A stretch of 64,000 nucleotides of DNA from Primula veris (lineage: Eukaryota > Streptophyta > Magnoliopsida > Ericales > Primulaceae). The notes beneath the pieces were generated by a model that was not told where the DNA came from, made no database searches, and saw only the letters and a list, made by a program, of their open reading frames with translations. Below, in pieces: positions 31,343 through 44,152 of the stretch (the first letter of the stretch is position 1; each line of letters begins with the position of its first letter). The position numbers and the translations under genes were made by a program. The stretch covers positions 18,216,258 to 18,280,257 of the forward strand of contig OY821747.1 in assembly GCA_963682055.1 (NCBI GenBank). Direction: 5' to 3'.

Positions 31343-32626
31343 AATGCAATTATAAAACATGCAATGTGCAACTAAATGCAATCGAGAGAACCACGAGAAT
31401 TCACTGTACAAGGACAGGTAGCGCGCGCCTTGAACCTGCCATAGTGATGTAAAATCTGATATGCTACTATTGGGTAGCCTTAAAGCCTTGAACCCTTTAG
31501 CGTTTGTGCATACCAGGGTAATACTCACACAATGTCCTCTCTACATCACTTACTAAGCCCTTTGGTTATTGTCCATATTTGGCCCTGGACTGCCTTGGCA
31601 AATTCAACCGAGTGCTCTAGTGATTTAGCCCTAGATCATCACATAGTATCGGCCATACACACTCGTTATAGGTGATTTTCAAGTCAAGGGTGTCCTGACT
31701 CACCCCACTCGACCTTCGAGATACTTGATTCATTAAGAGCTTCATGCTCACCCTTAAAATGGTACAGGTCTATCACTCTTTCATCATAAAAATGGGCTGA
31801 GAACTTATGTTCTCGAGTGCTTTGTTCGGTCACCCGCACAGTTCAGTTTTCCCATTGAACCTGAGACTGGAGTTTCCAGTACAGGTTGGGTAGCTTATGT
31901 GAAGGTTTCCAATTTATTGGTCTTCAAACCCCATTTTCCTCGATGATGCTCCAACTCCTCCACGAGTCAAGCATTTTGTATATGGATCCGCATTATTATC
32001 CTTAGACCTTGCAAAGTCTATGGATACCATAATTTTTGCTAGCAATTCCTCTTACGGATTTGTGTCTCCGACGAATATGTCATGACTTTGTCGGGACTTT
32101 CCATTATACAAATTATTCTGATCCCGTTTAATAACTGACTGACTGCAGCAGTGCACGTTTATTGCGGGAACAGATTTTGGCCACTTGGAATACTTCCCAA
32201 AACTTTTCAGCCAGTCTGCCTTTTTTTTCTTCAGTGTCTACAACATTATGAATTCTGATTTCATAGTTGATCCACTTATGCATGTCTGTTTCACAGACCT
32301 CCATGAGACTGCGACCTCTTTAAGTACAAACATATCCACTCGTAGACCTTGTACTGTTAAAGTTCGAGAAACTTGGTATCAAAATACCCTCCAAATATTT
32401 TGGACATCTCGTATAATGCAGTTCATGATTGGCAGTATACCTCATGTATCTGAGAAGCCTCATTGGCAAAACTACTCGGTATGCTCACTGAGTTGGCTAT
32501 ATCTGGTCTAGTGCAGTTCTTGACGCACAAGAGACTACATATGATAAGTTAGGTGTTTTTTTTAGTCCATATAGTGACTTAACAAGTTTTTGCACCTTGA
32601 CTTACTTTACACGGAACCACGACCCA
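31343..32626 (-). repeat. E3 internal region duplicated at 37437-38720
   Basis: Nearly identical to the second copy. Contains no frame with recognisable gag, protease, integrase or RT motifs on either strand; the 108-codon frame at 32185 is present in both copies only through duplication. Confidence 0.75.
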
Positions 32627-35600
32627 ATGGGTTGTTCCTAATTCTCTAGATCTCCATTTATAAAACACATGTTCTCATTAATTAATGATGCGTCTTTTCA
32701 TACAGATTAGAGTATGAACATTAAAATTATCAAAACCGTCAGTTTACTTAAAGTAATTGACTTTATTTCTCACGTGCCTATCAACCTCATTGTTGATGGC
32801 ATCTTCCCATATACACATTATATGGAAAACATTGATTATTTCAATGTCGTCGATTCACCTTCACTCATGAAGGTCAAGGGACAAAGGAAGTTTCATTACT
32901 TACCCTTTTACCATGCCGATGCACTTCATCTTCCTTAAAAGATTCACTTCCACATTTTTCCAACACCGTTTGAGTGTTCACCTGTCTTGGGTAGCGTAAT
33001 GCTTTGAACCCTCAACGTATTGGTCACACTCGCCAGGCGTTAGAGTTTTGCGGAAAACTTCTCCTTTTGAAAATATTCTTCTCGGGTATAGAACAATGTT
33101 CTATATGCACTTTAAAGTCATATGCCTTATGCACTAGAAACCGATCAGCACTATATTTTGTGCTTATCCGATGAACACACAATCTACCGTTTTCGATCCT
33201 ATCCAAATCCTTCAAGGAACAAGATTGAGACATTTCTTAGGTAGCACCAAACTTTCACGAACTTATAGTCAGGCACCATGCCTTCTATAATTCTGACTGT
33301 TTGGTCCAATTTCCTAAGCGATAGTTTGTTCAACACATAGCTTGCGGAAAGCTCACTTCCCGTACAAATTCAGAGTTTAATTCTGAACTTATCAACATGA
33401 TATTCATCATTTAAGAGCTACACTTTTGCTCGAGAGCATAATAAGTCGTTCTTTAACGATTGGTGTCATTCCATCAACACAATTATCTGAACGGTGTCTC
33501 ATATTCACCGTTTCAATCACACTGATCATGTATTTATATCCATGTGAATATACCATTTCAGAACTAGTTAGACAATATCTAACACTTTCAAAAATAGTCC
33601 ATCATTTAATGATTAACACTTAATCATTGGATTAAAGTTGGTAGATTAACACAACAGAACACCCATGATTAAACATCTTTTCTGACAAGCCTTAATCCTC
33701 AACAATAGAATTCACGTATTCATTCTCACTTGAATGAATATCTCGACTGATTTGTCTTTACTTCTCATTAAGTAGACATATCAGTGTTTAGTACAACCAT
33801 CATTAAAATGAGGAAATACATTTTAACCCCTTCTTGGTTTGTACGCATCTCAAATGCATCAAACCATTAGGTTATGTACTCCGTTCGAAACTTCGAACTG
33901 AAGACTTAGCAATTCATTGCTTCAAACACAAACTCATATTTGTGTTTCAATTTAAATAATTGATTTAGAAAAATAAAACATTTATGGTTTTATATTTTCA
34001 TGACCTACTCTATCATGTCAAATCAGTGACTTAGTTGAATAACTCAAAATGTCATTATTGACCACAAGAGTATCGACTAAAATGCTCATTTTGAACAAAT
34101 AGTCACTCATGTATTTCCACAAACAAGCAAATTTATCACAATTTGATCCTAGTGTTTTGGCTACCGAAAGGCTACTGCCCTTTAGGTTTCAAAAACCACT
34201 AGTCATGATTCAGATTTTTATGCTTGCACTTGTTAGTGGATTTCCAAACGTTTAAAACGTTTCCATACATTAACGCCCCCACAGTTCGTGCATTCCCTTT
34301 GTCCTTACTCAGAACATGCACACTGTTATAGAGAAACTTAATCGGTTTCAAAATGGTAAATGAACAATATCATTTATTTTAGACGTTTTTAATCCATACC
34401 AATAAATCGTTAGATATTCCCCCACTCGCCCGCAGACGTTATGGGGTATGTTTAGATTCTCGATCTACAGGATCAATGGGTTACCCCCACATTTGTGGGA
34501 CCCTTGGGGTTCTCCCCCAATAATAGTAATATAATATTACTATTATACTATTCTCAATAATATCAAGCTCAACATATTAACAATATGTTTCACAAACAAA
34601 TTAATAATATGTTATTTCAACAAATTATTAAATGTTTTTCCAACAAATAAATAAGATGTTAATTTCAACAAATTATTAAATGTTCTTTCAGCAAATTAAT
34701 AAGATAATATTTCAACAAATAATAAATTAGCCGATATTTGTTTATTATTAAAATAAAACTCAACGGCCATTTATAATTTGTTTAATCATCAAATTATTTG
34801 CTCTTGGATGAATAAAGTTGGTTATTAAATAACCTTTCATCCAAATAAGTAACCGACTCGTCATTGCAATTCGTAGTTAGCTAATAAAACTCTCCATAAA
34901 TGTCAACAATAACTGTCGTTACAATAATTTATAACTCTAAAAATTAAATTGCGATTAATCACAATTAATAAGAAGTTATAAATACTCGTCATTAATCTCA
35001 TTAATGATTACCGTTACAAATTTTGTAACCCTCCAAATTAAATTGCAATAAATCACAATTAATAAGGATACTAACCATTATATCACCACATTAATGTTTT
35101 TAATAATGGTGATTTCGAATTTGTAACCTCCGTCATTAATATGCACTCATGCAAAATTAATAGGAGTTACACCCGGCACCCACAATGTTCTGGTCAGTTC
35201 CAGCACCCACTGTGTTCCGGACATTTCCCGCAGAAAACTGTTTGTTATCTCAAATAACAAACAAGCACAATCTAATTTCGAAAAATGAAACTAAAACTCC
35301 TCCTTCGCAAACACCAAATTTCTATAACCACGCATAGTTTCAAGAAACTGATTTTGCAAGAGTATTCTAGTTCATTCCCGAAAAATATTATCAAATTCTG
35401 AAAGATTTCTCAACCGTAAACACCAGATAAATCTGATTTTACAAAGAATAATCTCAGAATTTGAACCAGTTCTGTCGTAAGCCCCAAATTTAGAAAATCA
35501 GAAAATGGTTTTACAAGAACTATTTCGAAACCAGTTCTGTCGTAATCCCCAATTTAATGGCTTTTACTATAACTGTTTCGAATAATCACCGATTCTCCAA

Positions 35601-36883
35601 TTCCATTGCATAGATCCATATTACAACACAAAAACTCATTGGAAATTGTTAGTCATTTTATTAACATAAAGATAATAAACATGTATAAATCCACTAACAA
35701 TATAATTAATATAGTCTCTAACCATAAATAAGAATTCTAGAACATATAATTAGCAACTCACAGCTACTAAAATAAATAACCGATTCTCCTGGACAAGCGT
35801 TACTAAAATAACATTTTAAATGCCATGCAATCAGTAACAAATAGAATAACCCAAAACGGTTTCCAAATTAATTGCCAATAAATCTCAGTTTATACAACAA
35901 TGAAGTGACACCAAGATACATATCACATAACATATAGTAATGACCCAAAGTAACTTTCACAAACAAATTACATGATCAATTATTTAGTGGCACGTCAATG
36001 TGTTTGAAATTAAATATAAAACCTTATTTAGTGTCCAAACAAATTCGTCAGTATAATCAGAAACTATATGAGCAATCAGCATCCCAAACGTTTCAACATT
36101 AAACATGCCCATAAACACAATTAGTATGGTTTTGAATATCATAAAATAAAGCAGTTACAAATAACTCTTACTAATAATTGACCTCAAACGGTTAACTCAT
36201 GTGGCTATGACACATAATCTGAAAGATTACCATTTTTCACATTTAATAATATATAGTGACACACAAATGCAGTTAAGCTCACATGAAGGAAGTCTCTGAC
36301 CATGCAAGTTGTAACAAATTCATATACGCACAAGCAAATTTCTGTATTTTTTTTTTCTTTCCCCCAGAATCTTTGTAAATTAAAAAAGATACATCCAAAC
36401 ATGAACCGTAACATATGGCCATAACTAATAGAAGCAAGCAATATGCAATTGGACCAATATATTAAAGGCTTTCATGAATTAATCATAAATATTTCAAAAC
36501 CAAATCAATTATAGATTAACTTAATTTATCTAGCCACTCAAAACATGAGGAAAAAATATTCTAACACCACCGTGCTAAAAACAATATCCATGATTAACCA
36601 TTTATATCACCTAGATCATCACCAGACAAAATATATATATCATAAACATACATACGATACGGTTAAAAACCGAAAAATCGGAATTTCACAAAAATTCCAA
36701 ACAAGGTAAAGTAAACGAAAAACGCTTTCAACAATTCAATCGGAAACACCAATTTCTTAAAACCAAAGTTTGTTAGAAAATGATTTTCCAAAGAATTGTC
36801 TTACCATGGAAATAATTTTTTGTTTATCCAAACACCAAAATTATTGTATTAACGTACGAAACATAAATAATATCGTTTAAGAT
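32627..36883 (-). other. E3 single-copy internal region, non-coding
   Basis: 4.26 kb, AT-rich, with no supported ORF longer than about 80 codons. It includes short internal repeats such as ACCAGTTCTGTCGTAA (35464, 35533) and AAATTAAATTGCRATWAATC (34940, 35036). The sequence next to the LTR (minus ATCTTAAACGAT) does not match the usual initiator-Met primer site, so the priming tRNA is unknown. Confidence 0.6.
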
Positions 36884-37424
36884 TGTTGGGTACGTTGTAA
36901 ATAAACACAATAATTTCTACGAAAAAAATGGACAAATAAACAGAAAATGGTTTCCTCAAATATATAAATATCAAATACAAGATTTAACATAAAATAATGT
37001 AAATGATACCGAAATGGACTAAAGTCCGAGACGAGTTAACTGCAAGCAGTTTTCTTTAAACGATATTTGCCCCGCCACCTCTGCTTCTGGCTAAATGGGG
37101 CACTTCGTTCCCAAGGTACAACGTCTATCACATGTGACTCGGCGGAAACGGCATCGAGCCACGGTCGGGCCGTTGGTGGTGCGGTACTCTCTCTATATGT
37201 ATGCATGTGTATGTGTGTGAATGTGTGTATGATGACATGTACTTTATTTCTCATGAAAAGCTTATTGAAAAACTTCAAGAAAAAATGGTTGGAAACCATC
37301 ATTTTATGCATTTCTTTTGTAACTCTTTTTTCCAATAAAGAGCCACACTTAATGGGGTAATTAAGTTTTGAAACTCATAATTTTTAATTACATTCAAAAC
37401 CATAAAACAAAGTTTTATCCAACA
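36884..37424 (-). repeat. E3 LTR, right copy (5' LTR in element sense)
   Basis: Same ends and length as the left copy. Differences are single bases, for example C for T in GGGGCACTTCGTTC. Internal-type sequence lies on its outer side (37425-38720), so it also acted as a 3' LTR of an adjacent unit. Confidence 0.8.
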
Positions 37425-38720
37425 ATCCCCCACATGAATGCAATTATAAAACATGCAATGTGCAACTAAATGCAATCGAGAGAACCACGAGAATTCACTG
37501 TACAAGGACAGGTAGCGCGCGCCTTGAACCTGCCATAGTGATGTAAAATCTGATATGCTACTATTGGGTAGCCTTAAAGCCTTGAACCCTTTAGCGTTTG
37601 TGCATACCAGGGTAATACTCACACAATGTCCTCTCTACATCACTTACTAAGCCCTTTGGTTATTGTCCATATTTGGCCCTGGACTGCCTTGGCAAATTCA
37701 ACCGAGTGCTCTAGTGATTTAGCCCTAGATCATCACATAGTATCGGCCATACACACTCGTTATAGGTGATTTTCAAGTCAAGGGTGTCCTGACTCACCCC
37801 ACTCGACCTTCGAGATACTTGATTCATTAAGAGCTTCATGCTCACCCTTAAAATGGTACAGGTCTATCACTCTTTCATCATAGAAATGGGCTGAGAACTT
37901 ATGTTCTCGAGTGCTTTGTTCGGTCACCCGCACAGTTCAGTTTTCCCATTGAACCTGAGACTGGAGTTTCCAGTACAGGTTGGGTAGCTTATGTGAAGGT
38001 TTCCAATTTATTGGTCTTCAAACCCCATTTTCCTCGATGATGCTCCAACTCCTCCACGAGTCAAGCATTTTGTATATGGATCCGCATTATTATCCTTAGA
38101 CCTTGCAAAGTCTATGGATACCATAATTTTTGCTAGCAATTCCTCTTACGGATTTGTGTCTCCGACGAATATGTCATGACTTTGTCGGGACTTTCCATTA
38201 TAAAAATTATTCTGATCCCGTTTAATAACTGACTGACTGCAGCAGTGCACGTTTATTGCGGGAACAGATTTTGGCCACTTGGAATACTTCCCAAAACTTT
38301 TCAGCCAGTCTGCCTTTTTTTTCTTCAGTGTCTACAACATTATGAATTCTGATTTCATAGTTGATCCACTTATGCATGTCTGTTTCACAGACCTCCATGA
38401 GACTGCGACCTCTTTAAGTACAAACATATCCACTCGTAGACCTTGTACTGTTAAAGTTCGAGAAACTTGGTATCAAAATACCCTCCAAATATTTTGGACA
38501 TCTCGTATAATGCAGTTCATGATTGGCAGTATACCTCATGTATCTGAGAAGCCTCATTGGCAAAACTACTCGGTATGCTCACTGAGTTGGCTATATCTGG
38601 TCTAGTGCAGTTCTTGACGCACAAGAGACTACATATGATAAGTTAGGTGTTTTTTTTAGTCCATATAGTGACTTAACAAGTTTTTGCACCTTGACTTACT
38701 TTACACGGAACCACGACCCA
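37425..38720 (-). repeat. E3 internal region, second copy, truncated
   Basis: Begins with the polypurine tract (37425-37436) and ends abruptly at CCACGACCCA, where E2 sequence homologous to E1 about 4575 resumes. No target-site duplication of E2 sequence is visible here, so the junction is a deletion or recombination point, not a clean insertion edge. Confidence 0.8.
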
Positions 38721-38782
38721 AGTATTGTCAGGAAACATGCATGCTCCCAAGTATTTGTCAGATAATAACACTAACTTTTCTC

Positions 38783-38790
38783 TATAAATA
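38783..38790 (+). promoter_or_regulatory. TATA box of E2 a4
   Basis: TATAAATA 86 bp before the ATG. It survives just 63 bp from the E3 junction, so the minimal promoter may persist although upstream sequence was replaced by E3. Confidence 0.55.
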
Positions 38791-38868
38791 CTCAACCTTG
38801 ATCATTCCTTACCATAAACTTGTGTTGGCTTCACTTATCCCTCTTCTTTTATATCATAACTTATCATA

Positions 38869-39348
38869 ATGTCTGAGCCCGTGGTGAGATATCATGCTCA
38901 GATGAAGGACTTAGATGCTAAGGTATCTTGGGTCCGTCATAGAATGGCCAGTCTTGAGAAAGAATATGGGGTTTTGGCTTTGAGCTTATTCGACTCTCAT
39001 CCCGAGGAGACAATGAAGTGGACCGAGATTTCGGCCTTGAGTCGCCAACTTGATAATTTGTTGTTGCACAGAAATCACTTGGCCAACTCTTGGTACGAGG
39101 CCGAGGAGATTTGGGATCATGCTCAGGACAAGTTCGATAACTCCCCTCAAGGCCTAGCTAGTATGATAGTTAGGAATGCTCGGCTTGAGGAGCGCGTCCG
39201 TGTCCTTACTAGGACGAACACCGAACTCTCCAGGGAGAATGAGTGCTTGGTAGTCATGAATGACTCTTACCAAGATCGGTTTGACAGCTCTGCTTGGGTA
39301 GCTTTCTCCCGGTCTGGTAGTTCGGTTTTTCCCTCCATTGATCCTTAG
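38869..39348 (+). CDS. a4 (E2 copy): small coiled-coil protein
   Basis: 159 aa, intact, MSEPVVRYHAQMKDLDAKVS to SSVFPSIDP. The same protein in E1 has a stop at codon 60. An Arg-rich helical N-terminus is followed by HPEETMKWTEISALSRQLDN, the block NHLANSWYEAEEIWDHAQDK and a coiled coil rich in Asn, Glu and Leu. No known domain, signal or membrane segment. Its TATA box is retained; no AATAAA was found in the 160 bp after the stop. Function unknown. Confidence 0.65.
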   Translation: MSEPVVRYHAQMKDLDAKVSWVRHRMASLEKEYGVLALSLFDSHPEETMKWTEISALSRQLDNLLLHRNHLANSWYEAEEIWDHAQDKFDNSPQGLASMIVRNARLEERVRVLTRTNTELSRENECLVVMNDSYQDRFDSSAWVAFSRSGSSVFPSIDP

Positions 39349-39513
39349 TTGGATTGGGCTGGTTTTCTGACGTATTTCTCGTCTTGTAATTTGTATTTTC
39401 TTATCCGTTTTTGGTAATTTGTACCCTATTGTATTTTGTGTCTCTCTGTATATTGAACCGTTTGCAACGCCTCGTTTTTGGCGCTTTTTCGTATTTCGTT
39501 CCCTTTGACTCCT

Positions 39514-39520
39514 TATAAAT
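39514..39520 (+). promoter_or_regulatory. TATA box of E2 a5
   Basis: TATAAAT 74 bp before the ATG in CTTATAAATGCTCCC, matching E1 5395. Confidence 0.65.
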
Positions 39521-39587
39521 GCTCCCTTTTGTTTTGTACTTCATTATCCATTCTCCTTTTCTCTCTTTTGTTTCTCCTACTCGCGAG

Positions 39588-39950
39588 ATGGCTCCCATTA
39601 CTAGATCTGCCTCCAAAAAGAAAGCCCTTCTGGAAGAGGAGCCTACCTTCTTGCTACCCCGTCCCCCTGGTTTCGGGGAAGAGGATTTAACTCCTCTTCA
39701 GTTAAAAGAAATTGAGATGTCGTGGCTGAAGCATGACCTTAAGTGTGCTCAGACCGAAATGAGGCGGTTCAAACAGTATTGGCAGGAAGAAAGCGCTGCT
39801 CGTTTTGAAGCCGAGCAGAAGTGCAAGGCTCAATCTTATTCTCTTAAACAAGTGGAGATTGGTATTTCTCATTTGATTAGGGAAAAAGAGCGTCTGGAAG
39901 AGCTCTTGGCAAAGAAGGATGCGGATATGGGGGGTAGTTCGAAGAAGTAG
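39588..39950 (+). CDS. a5 (E2 copy): conserved small protein
   Basis: 120 aa, the same length as the E1 copy and about 85 percent identical by eye. MAPITRSASKKKALLEEEP, the block LLPRPPGFGEEDLTPLQLKE and the C-terminal LIREKERLEELLAKKD are identical or nearly so; changes cluster in the central helix. Retention of an open frame in both copies, with promoter and poly(A) signal (AATAAA 40024-40029), makes this the best supported of the small genes. Function unknown. Confidence 0.72.
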   Translation: MAPITRSASKKKALLEEEPTFLLPRPPGFGEEDLTPLQLKEIEMSWLKHDLKCAQTEMRRFKQYWQEESAARFEAEQKCKAQSYSLKQVEIGISHLIREKERLEELLAKKDADMGGSSKK

Positions 39951-40023
39951 GATGGGTGTTGTATTTTATTGTAAACTTTTATTTTTCTGTTGTATCGTTT
40001 GTTTGTATCCCCCTTTGTGGATG

Positions 40024-40029
40024 AATAAA
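40024..40029 (+). terminator. Polyadenylation signal of E2 a5
   Basis: AATAAA 74 nt after the stop, in GGATGAATAAAACTTTATG, at the same place as in E1. Confidence 0.6.
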
Positions 40030-40716
40030 ACTTTATGCTTTGCAACTCGATCCTGTCTATTTTATTCTATATCTGCTTTGCCTTTATGTTAATATCCTTC
40101 GATGTCGATCCTGCCTATTTTATTTTGTATCTGTGCCGAACACCGAGCGAGGTGCACCATGGTTATCCCCCCGGAGAGCGTTGGTAGACTCGAAGCTGAA
40201 AAGCCGTCGAGCTAGGAACGGTATCCGTTCACCTTGTTCGGTGTGCTATTCGGGTAAGACACGGTTTTGCGTCGAGGAACTTAATCGGATGACATCCTTG
40301 GTGTGGTAATATTGGTAGCGTATGCTAGAAGCTTTTCGTGGTAGGGTCCACTGGCCGTTTATTTAGGTGTAATGATGTGAACTGCATTGGGTAGTGGGAT
40401 ACACTCTGACATGGCAGAATCTGGAGCGTTGATCTGTAAAAATAGCAGCGGTTGTGGACTTTTGTACGGTTGGAAAAAAGTAAACCTCTGTCACACGAAA
40501 GGTTGGTTATTATTTTATTCTATTTGTGACTCCACTCCCTTTTGACTGTGCCAAGTAATCCCTTTTGTTTTTATCACACAATTTGCTGGAGAAAATATCT
40601 GTCTCTCTTTCTAAGGTATATTTTTCCCGCCAAAAATGAAAATCGTTCCGCCGCTCGAACTAGGGTTTCGTTGTAGTGTCGATAGACTTGCTGCTGTTCT
40701 CGCGTGCCTGCCCATA

Positions 40717-43700
40717 ATGATAACTGTAAGTGTTTTTTCTTTATTTATCGTTATGATTTAGTGGCGTTGGTATATGGTCTAGGTTGTCTATATATGTCTG
40801 ATGGTTCTTATGTATTGGATTTGTGTTGATTGGGAAGGTAGTAAAACGTAGGGTCTCTGGTTAATTTGAGTGGGGGGTGGTGGCTCTTGTTATGGTAATG
40901 TTGTTTTGGTTTGGGTATTTGGTTAGTATATTGATGGAGTTTTGATGACGTTTGGACAGGAAATTCTGTCCCAAAGTCTGGCCCAAGTGGGCACATTTGT
41001 GGAAGAGGACTTTAAGAGGCTCACCGGAATACCGGAGAACATACACATTAGGCTGCCTGTTTCTGACGAGGAGGTGATGGGATTTGTTCCTATCGGAGAA
41101 GTTGCTGTACGTTCTTCGGCATTCTTTAGTGGGGGCCTTCGGCTTCCTTTTACTAGCTGGGTGGCGTCGTTCTTTGAGGCCGTCCAGATTGCTCCGGCCC
41201 AACTGGCCCTAAATGGTTACCGTACTCTGAATGGTATCCAAATGTTATCGGAGTTGTCCGGAATACCTATTGAACTGAAGGATGTCTTCGGAGTCTATAG
41301 TTTGAGCTTTGAGCGTCGCAGCTCGTATTTGAAGACCCTGCGTGCCTTTTGCCGGCTCGTTATCGGTTTGCCGGATACCAATAAAGAGCGCAATCTTGGT
41401 ATCGTTATTGCTTATGGTGAATGGGGTTGTGCGGGACACCAGATTCCTGGACCGGCTACCAATGCTCCCACTATGTCAGACCTCGGCGCTCCCAATGTAG
41501 AGGCTCTGTTAGCTCTTTGGAAATGGTGGGGGCCTGGACCGACGCCGGATCCTGCGAGCCGTACTGCTCCCATGCTGCTTGGGTACCCTATGGGGCCGGT
41601 GACCAAGGGGAATCCTGCGCTCGAGATCCCCAAAGAGCCCGAGGAGGAATTCTTGAAAGTGGTCCGGGCTCGAAGTGCTGCTCGGCTTGGGAAAAAGACC
41701 ACTCGTTCTAAGCACCGAGCGTCGGACCCCGCTGTTGGCACCCCAAAGAGGGCCAAAGGGGGTGAGACCTCAAGTAATGTGGAGGCTGCCGAAGCTGGCC
41801 GGGGTGTGGAGGTGGTCGCTTCGACTACAGGTGAGACTACCGGGGAGGCTGCTGCGAACCTCGATGTAAGTGTTTGTTTTTGTGAATATTTGCCTTTTGA
41901 CTTCGCTGTTCCCTGCTTTATATGTCGTCTTGTTTCAGTTTTTGACTTCTACATTGGTTACCCTTTCGCTTGCCCGGTCCATGGGTATTATTGTGTTTCA
42001 GGGGTCGATCGACGATGTATTCCGGCATATGAACCTCTTGGTTAACATGGGAGAGGATACGATGACCTTGCCTGTCATCTCGCCTATCCCGACCGAGGAG
42101 CCGATAGATCTGCCCGTTTGCTCGCCCATCCGTACTGAGGAAGCGATCGAGCATAGGGCCCCTGAGATCGATCAGTTGGAGAAGGCCGTGGGGGTGGAAA
42201 TGGAGGTCGGCCAGGAGAATGCCGTGGATGTTGTGATGGGTGTCGAGGATGAGGCTCTCGACGGACCCGAGAAGGTGTTGGTGGACGGGGTTGCAATGAC
42301 CTGTTACATTGATCGGTGTGGGGGTGAACTGTTGGAGCAACCCCGAGTCTTGAGGATGGGGTATACTGCTCTTAAGCCCCTCGTGGTCAAGGATGCAGAG
42401 AAGATAGCTGCTCTTCCTGCAATGTCGATTATAGAGCGGGCCAGTACTGACGCGCTTCGGGTATGTTGCATATATATTTTGTTATATAAGTCGTGATGCT
42501 CTTATCTCGGCTGGTGTCTGATGTTTCTAAATATAGGTTTTCGTGGATATCGCGGTGTTAAAGGACCAGCTATCAGCACTAGAGGCTGAGAACGATAAGT
42601 TGATGGCCAAAAATAAAGCCATGGTCGAGGATAAAGCTCAGCAAGTGCAGTTGGTCGCCGAGCTAGAGGCGGAGAAAGAGAAGCTGACGGCCGAAAGAAA
42701 AATAACGGCCGAGGAGAAACAGCAGATGGCTAAGTTGACCTCTGATAATGAGAAGTTGGTGGGGGACAACTTACGCCTGACTGAGGAAATCGAGAAGTTG
42801 AGGGCCGAAAAAGAGGAGTGGGTTAAGAAGCACGACCTTTTGGAAGACGGTAATTTGCTCCTGGCAGAGGATGTAGAGGCCGGAACATCCGAGGTGGTGG
42901 CCCTGAAGGCGGCGCACGCAGAGGATAAGGCGAAGCTCGCAATGATGGCGAATTTCTCCGTTTACTGCGCCCATGTTCGGGCTCTAAGCTTTGCTAAGGT
43001 TCCGGTATCGGATCGGGCGTGGTCGGAGTTGGTTTATCCCTGTCCGCAAGGAGCACCTCCGAAACCGCAGGATTGGGCCAATCTTCGAGATGAGGAACTC
43101 CCACGGTTGTCGGGACATGCTACTTCGACGGCCCCCCGTCCCCATTTCGGGTCGGCTCCCACGACTCCTCACTCTGCTGCTGCCGTGATCCCCCCACCCG
43201 TGTCCCCTCAGGTGGAGCCTTGACCATTTACTTGTAATATTTTTCTCTGTATCTTAGCGTAAAGTCTTTTGGTACCCGAATTATGGGTCTCTTTTGTAAC
43301 TAGAAAGATATTCTTTTGGGAAGTGATAATATAGGTGCTATGTTTTCTCTCTGTTGGGCTTTTGTTGTTAATTTCCCTGTTTGTGGGTTGTCGTCTTTTG
43401 AAGGATGTAAAAACAACTTGTCAAGTATCCGCTAACCCCCATGCCATGGTGGTCGGGACCTCGCCGAATCGTAGCAAAGGCGATGTTATAAGCGGTCTTA
43501 AAAAAGCTAACGCGTCCCTAACTTCTGAACTGGATTCGGCTCGTCGTGAAATCGATGGTCTGAATATTCATATTTCAAACTTGGCCATTCGATTACGTGA
43601 TTTGGGTGAGAAGTTCAGCAAGAAGACCGCCTATTATATGGCGAATAAGGGAAAGGCTAAAGAGCTTCTTGATGCGCTTCGACGCTCTCGTGATGAAGCC

Positions 43701-44018
43701 CGAGGCCGTGTGACAAGCCTGAACTTGGTGCTCGGGGCCGTTTTCGAGGACGCGGATCTGTTGTTATCCTTTGCCAAAGCGTATTGGGCCCGACGTCGCG
43801 CATTAGAGGTGCTTGAACATGTAAAAGGAATGCGTGGTGTTGCCCGGGAAGAGCGCATGGGTGATGCTATGGCCGGGGTAACTGAGACCACGGATGCCTT
43901 GAACCGAGTGGATGCGGCCGTACAGGAACGTTTGGGGACTCAAATTGTCTCGTTGCGAGATATTCATTTTGCTGACGCTGTAGAGGCCTCTTCGTCTGTT
44001 GATGGGTTATCGGATTAA
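40717..44018 (+). CDS. a6 (E2 copy): large spliced antisense gene
   Basis: Exons by homology and splice signals: 40717-40725, 40960-41865, 42002-42460, 42537-43211, then 43425-44018. Exon 2 is exactly 906 nt, as in E1. Donors are GTAAGT, GTAAGT, GTATGT and GTGGAG. Exon 2 carries F.GGLRLPFTSWVASFFEA and QIAPAQLALNGYRTLNG, the gypsy-type transposon domain; exon 4 is a coiled coil; exon 5 is conserved. The exon-5 acceptor reads TCAAG where E1 has TCAGG, so the AG is lost and the nearest AG shifts the frame by one: this copy may not give the full protein. An extra consensus donor CAG|GTGAG lies at 41831. Confidence 0.62.
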
Positions 44019-44152
44019 TGATGTAGCAGCTTGTTTTGTCATTTTACTCGTAGCTTGTATAAAAAATCTTCATTCTTCTATTTATTTATTTTTTGTTTTT
44101 TTTTTTGGTATGAATATTCATTTGTTCCCTTTTTCCCCATTTTTTTTTATAG

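Larger units (their letters stand above)
30790..38720 (-). mobile_element. E3: copia-like non-autonomous element, tandem-dimer arrangement
   Basis: Two LTRs (30790-31330 and 36884-37424), each with TGTTGG...CCAACA ends. Each is followed on the plus side by ATCCCCCACATG, which on the minus strand is a polypurine tract directly before an LTR. Beyond each LTR the same 1,296 bp of internal sequence repeats (31331-32626 and 37425-38720). Minus-strand order is therefore internal-LTR-internal-LTR, a partial tandem dimer sharing an LTR. The 1,837-bp repeats differ at about five positions. No gag or pol is recognisable, so it is LARD-like. Confidence 0.75.

Noticed and set aside
32185..32511. 108-codon frame repeated at 38279
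   Set aside because: Within the duplicated E3 internal region; no domain, start or codon signal.
30790..32626. Initial reading of the whole 1.84-kb repeat as one LTR
   Set aside because: The CCAACA end followed by a ATCCCCCACATG polypurine tract at 31331 shows the LTR is only 541 bp; the rest is internal sequence.
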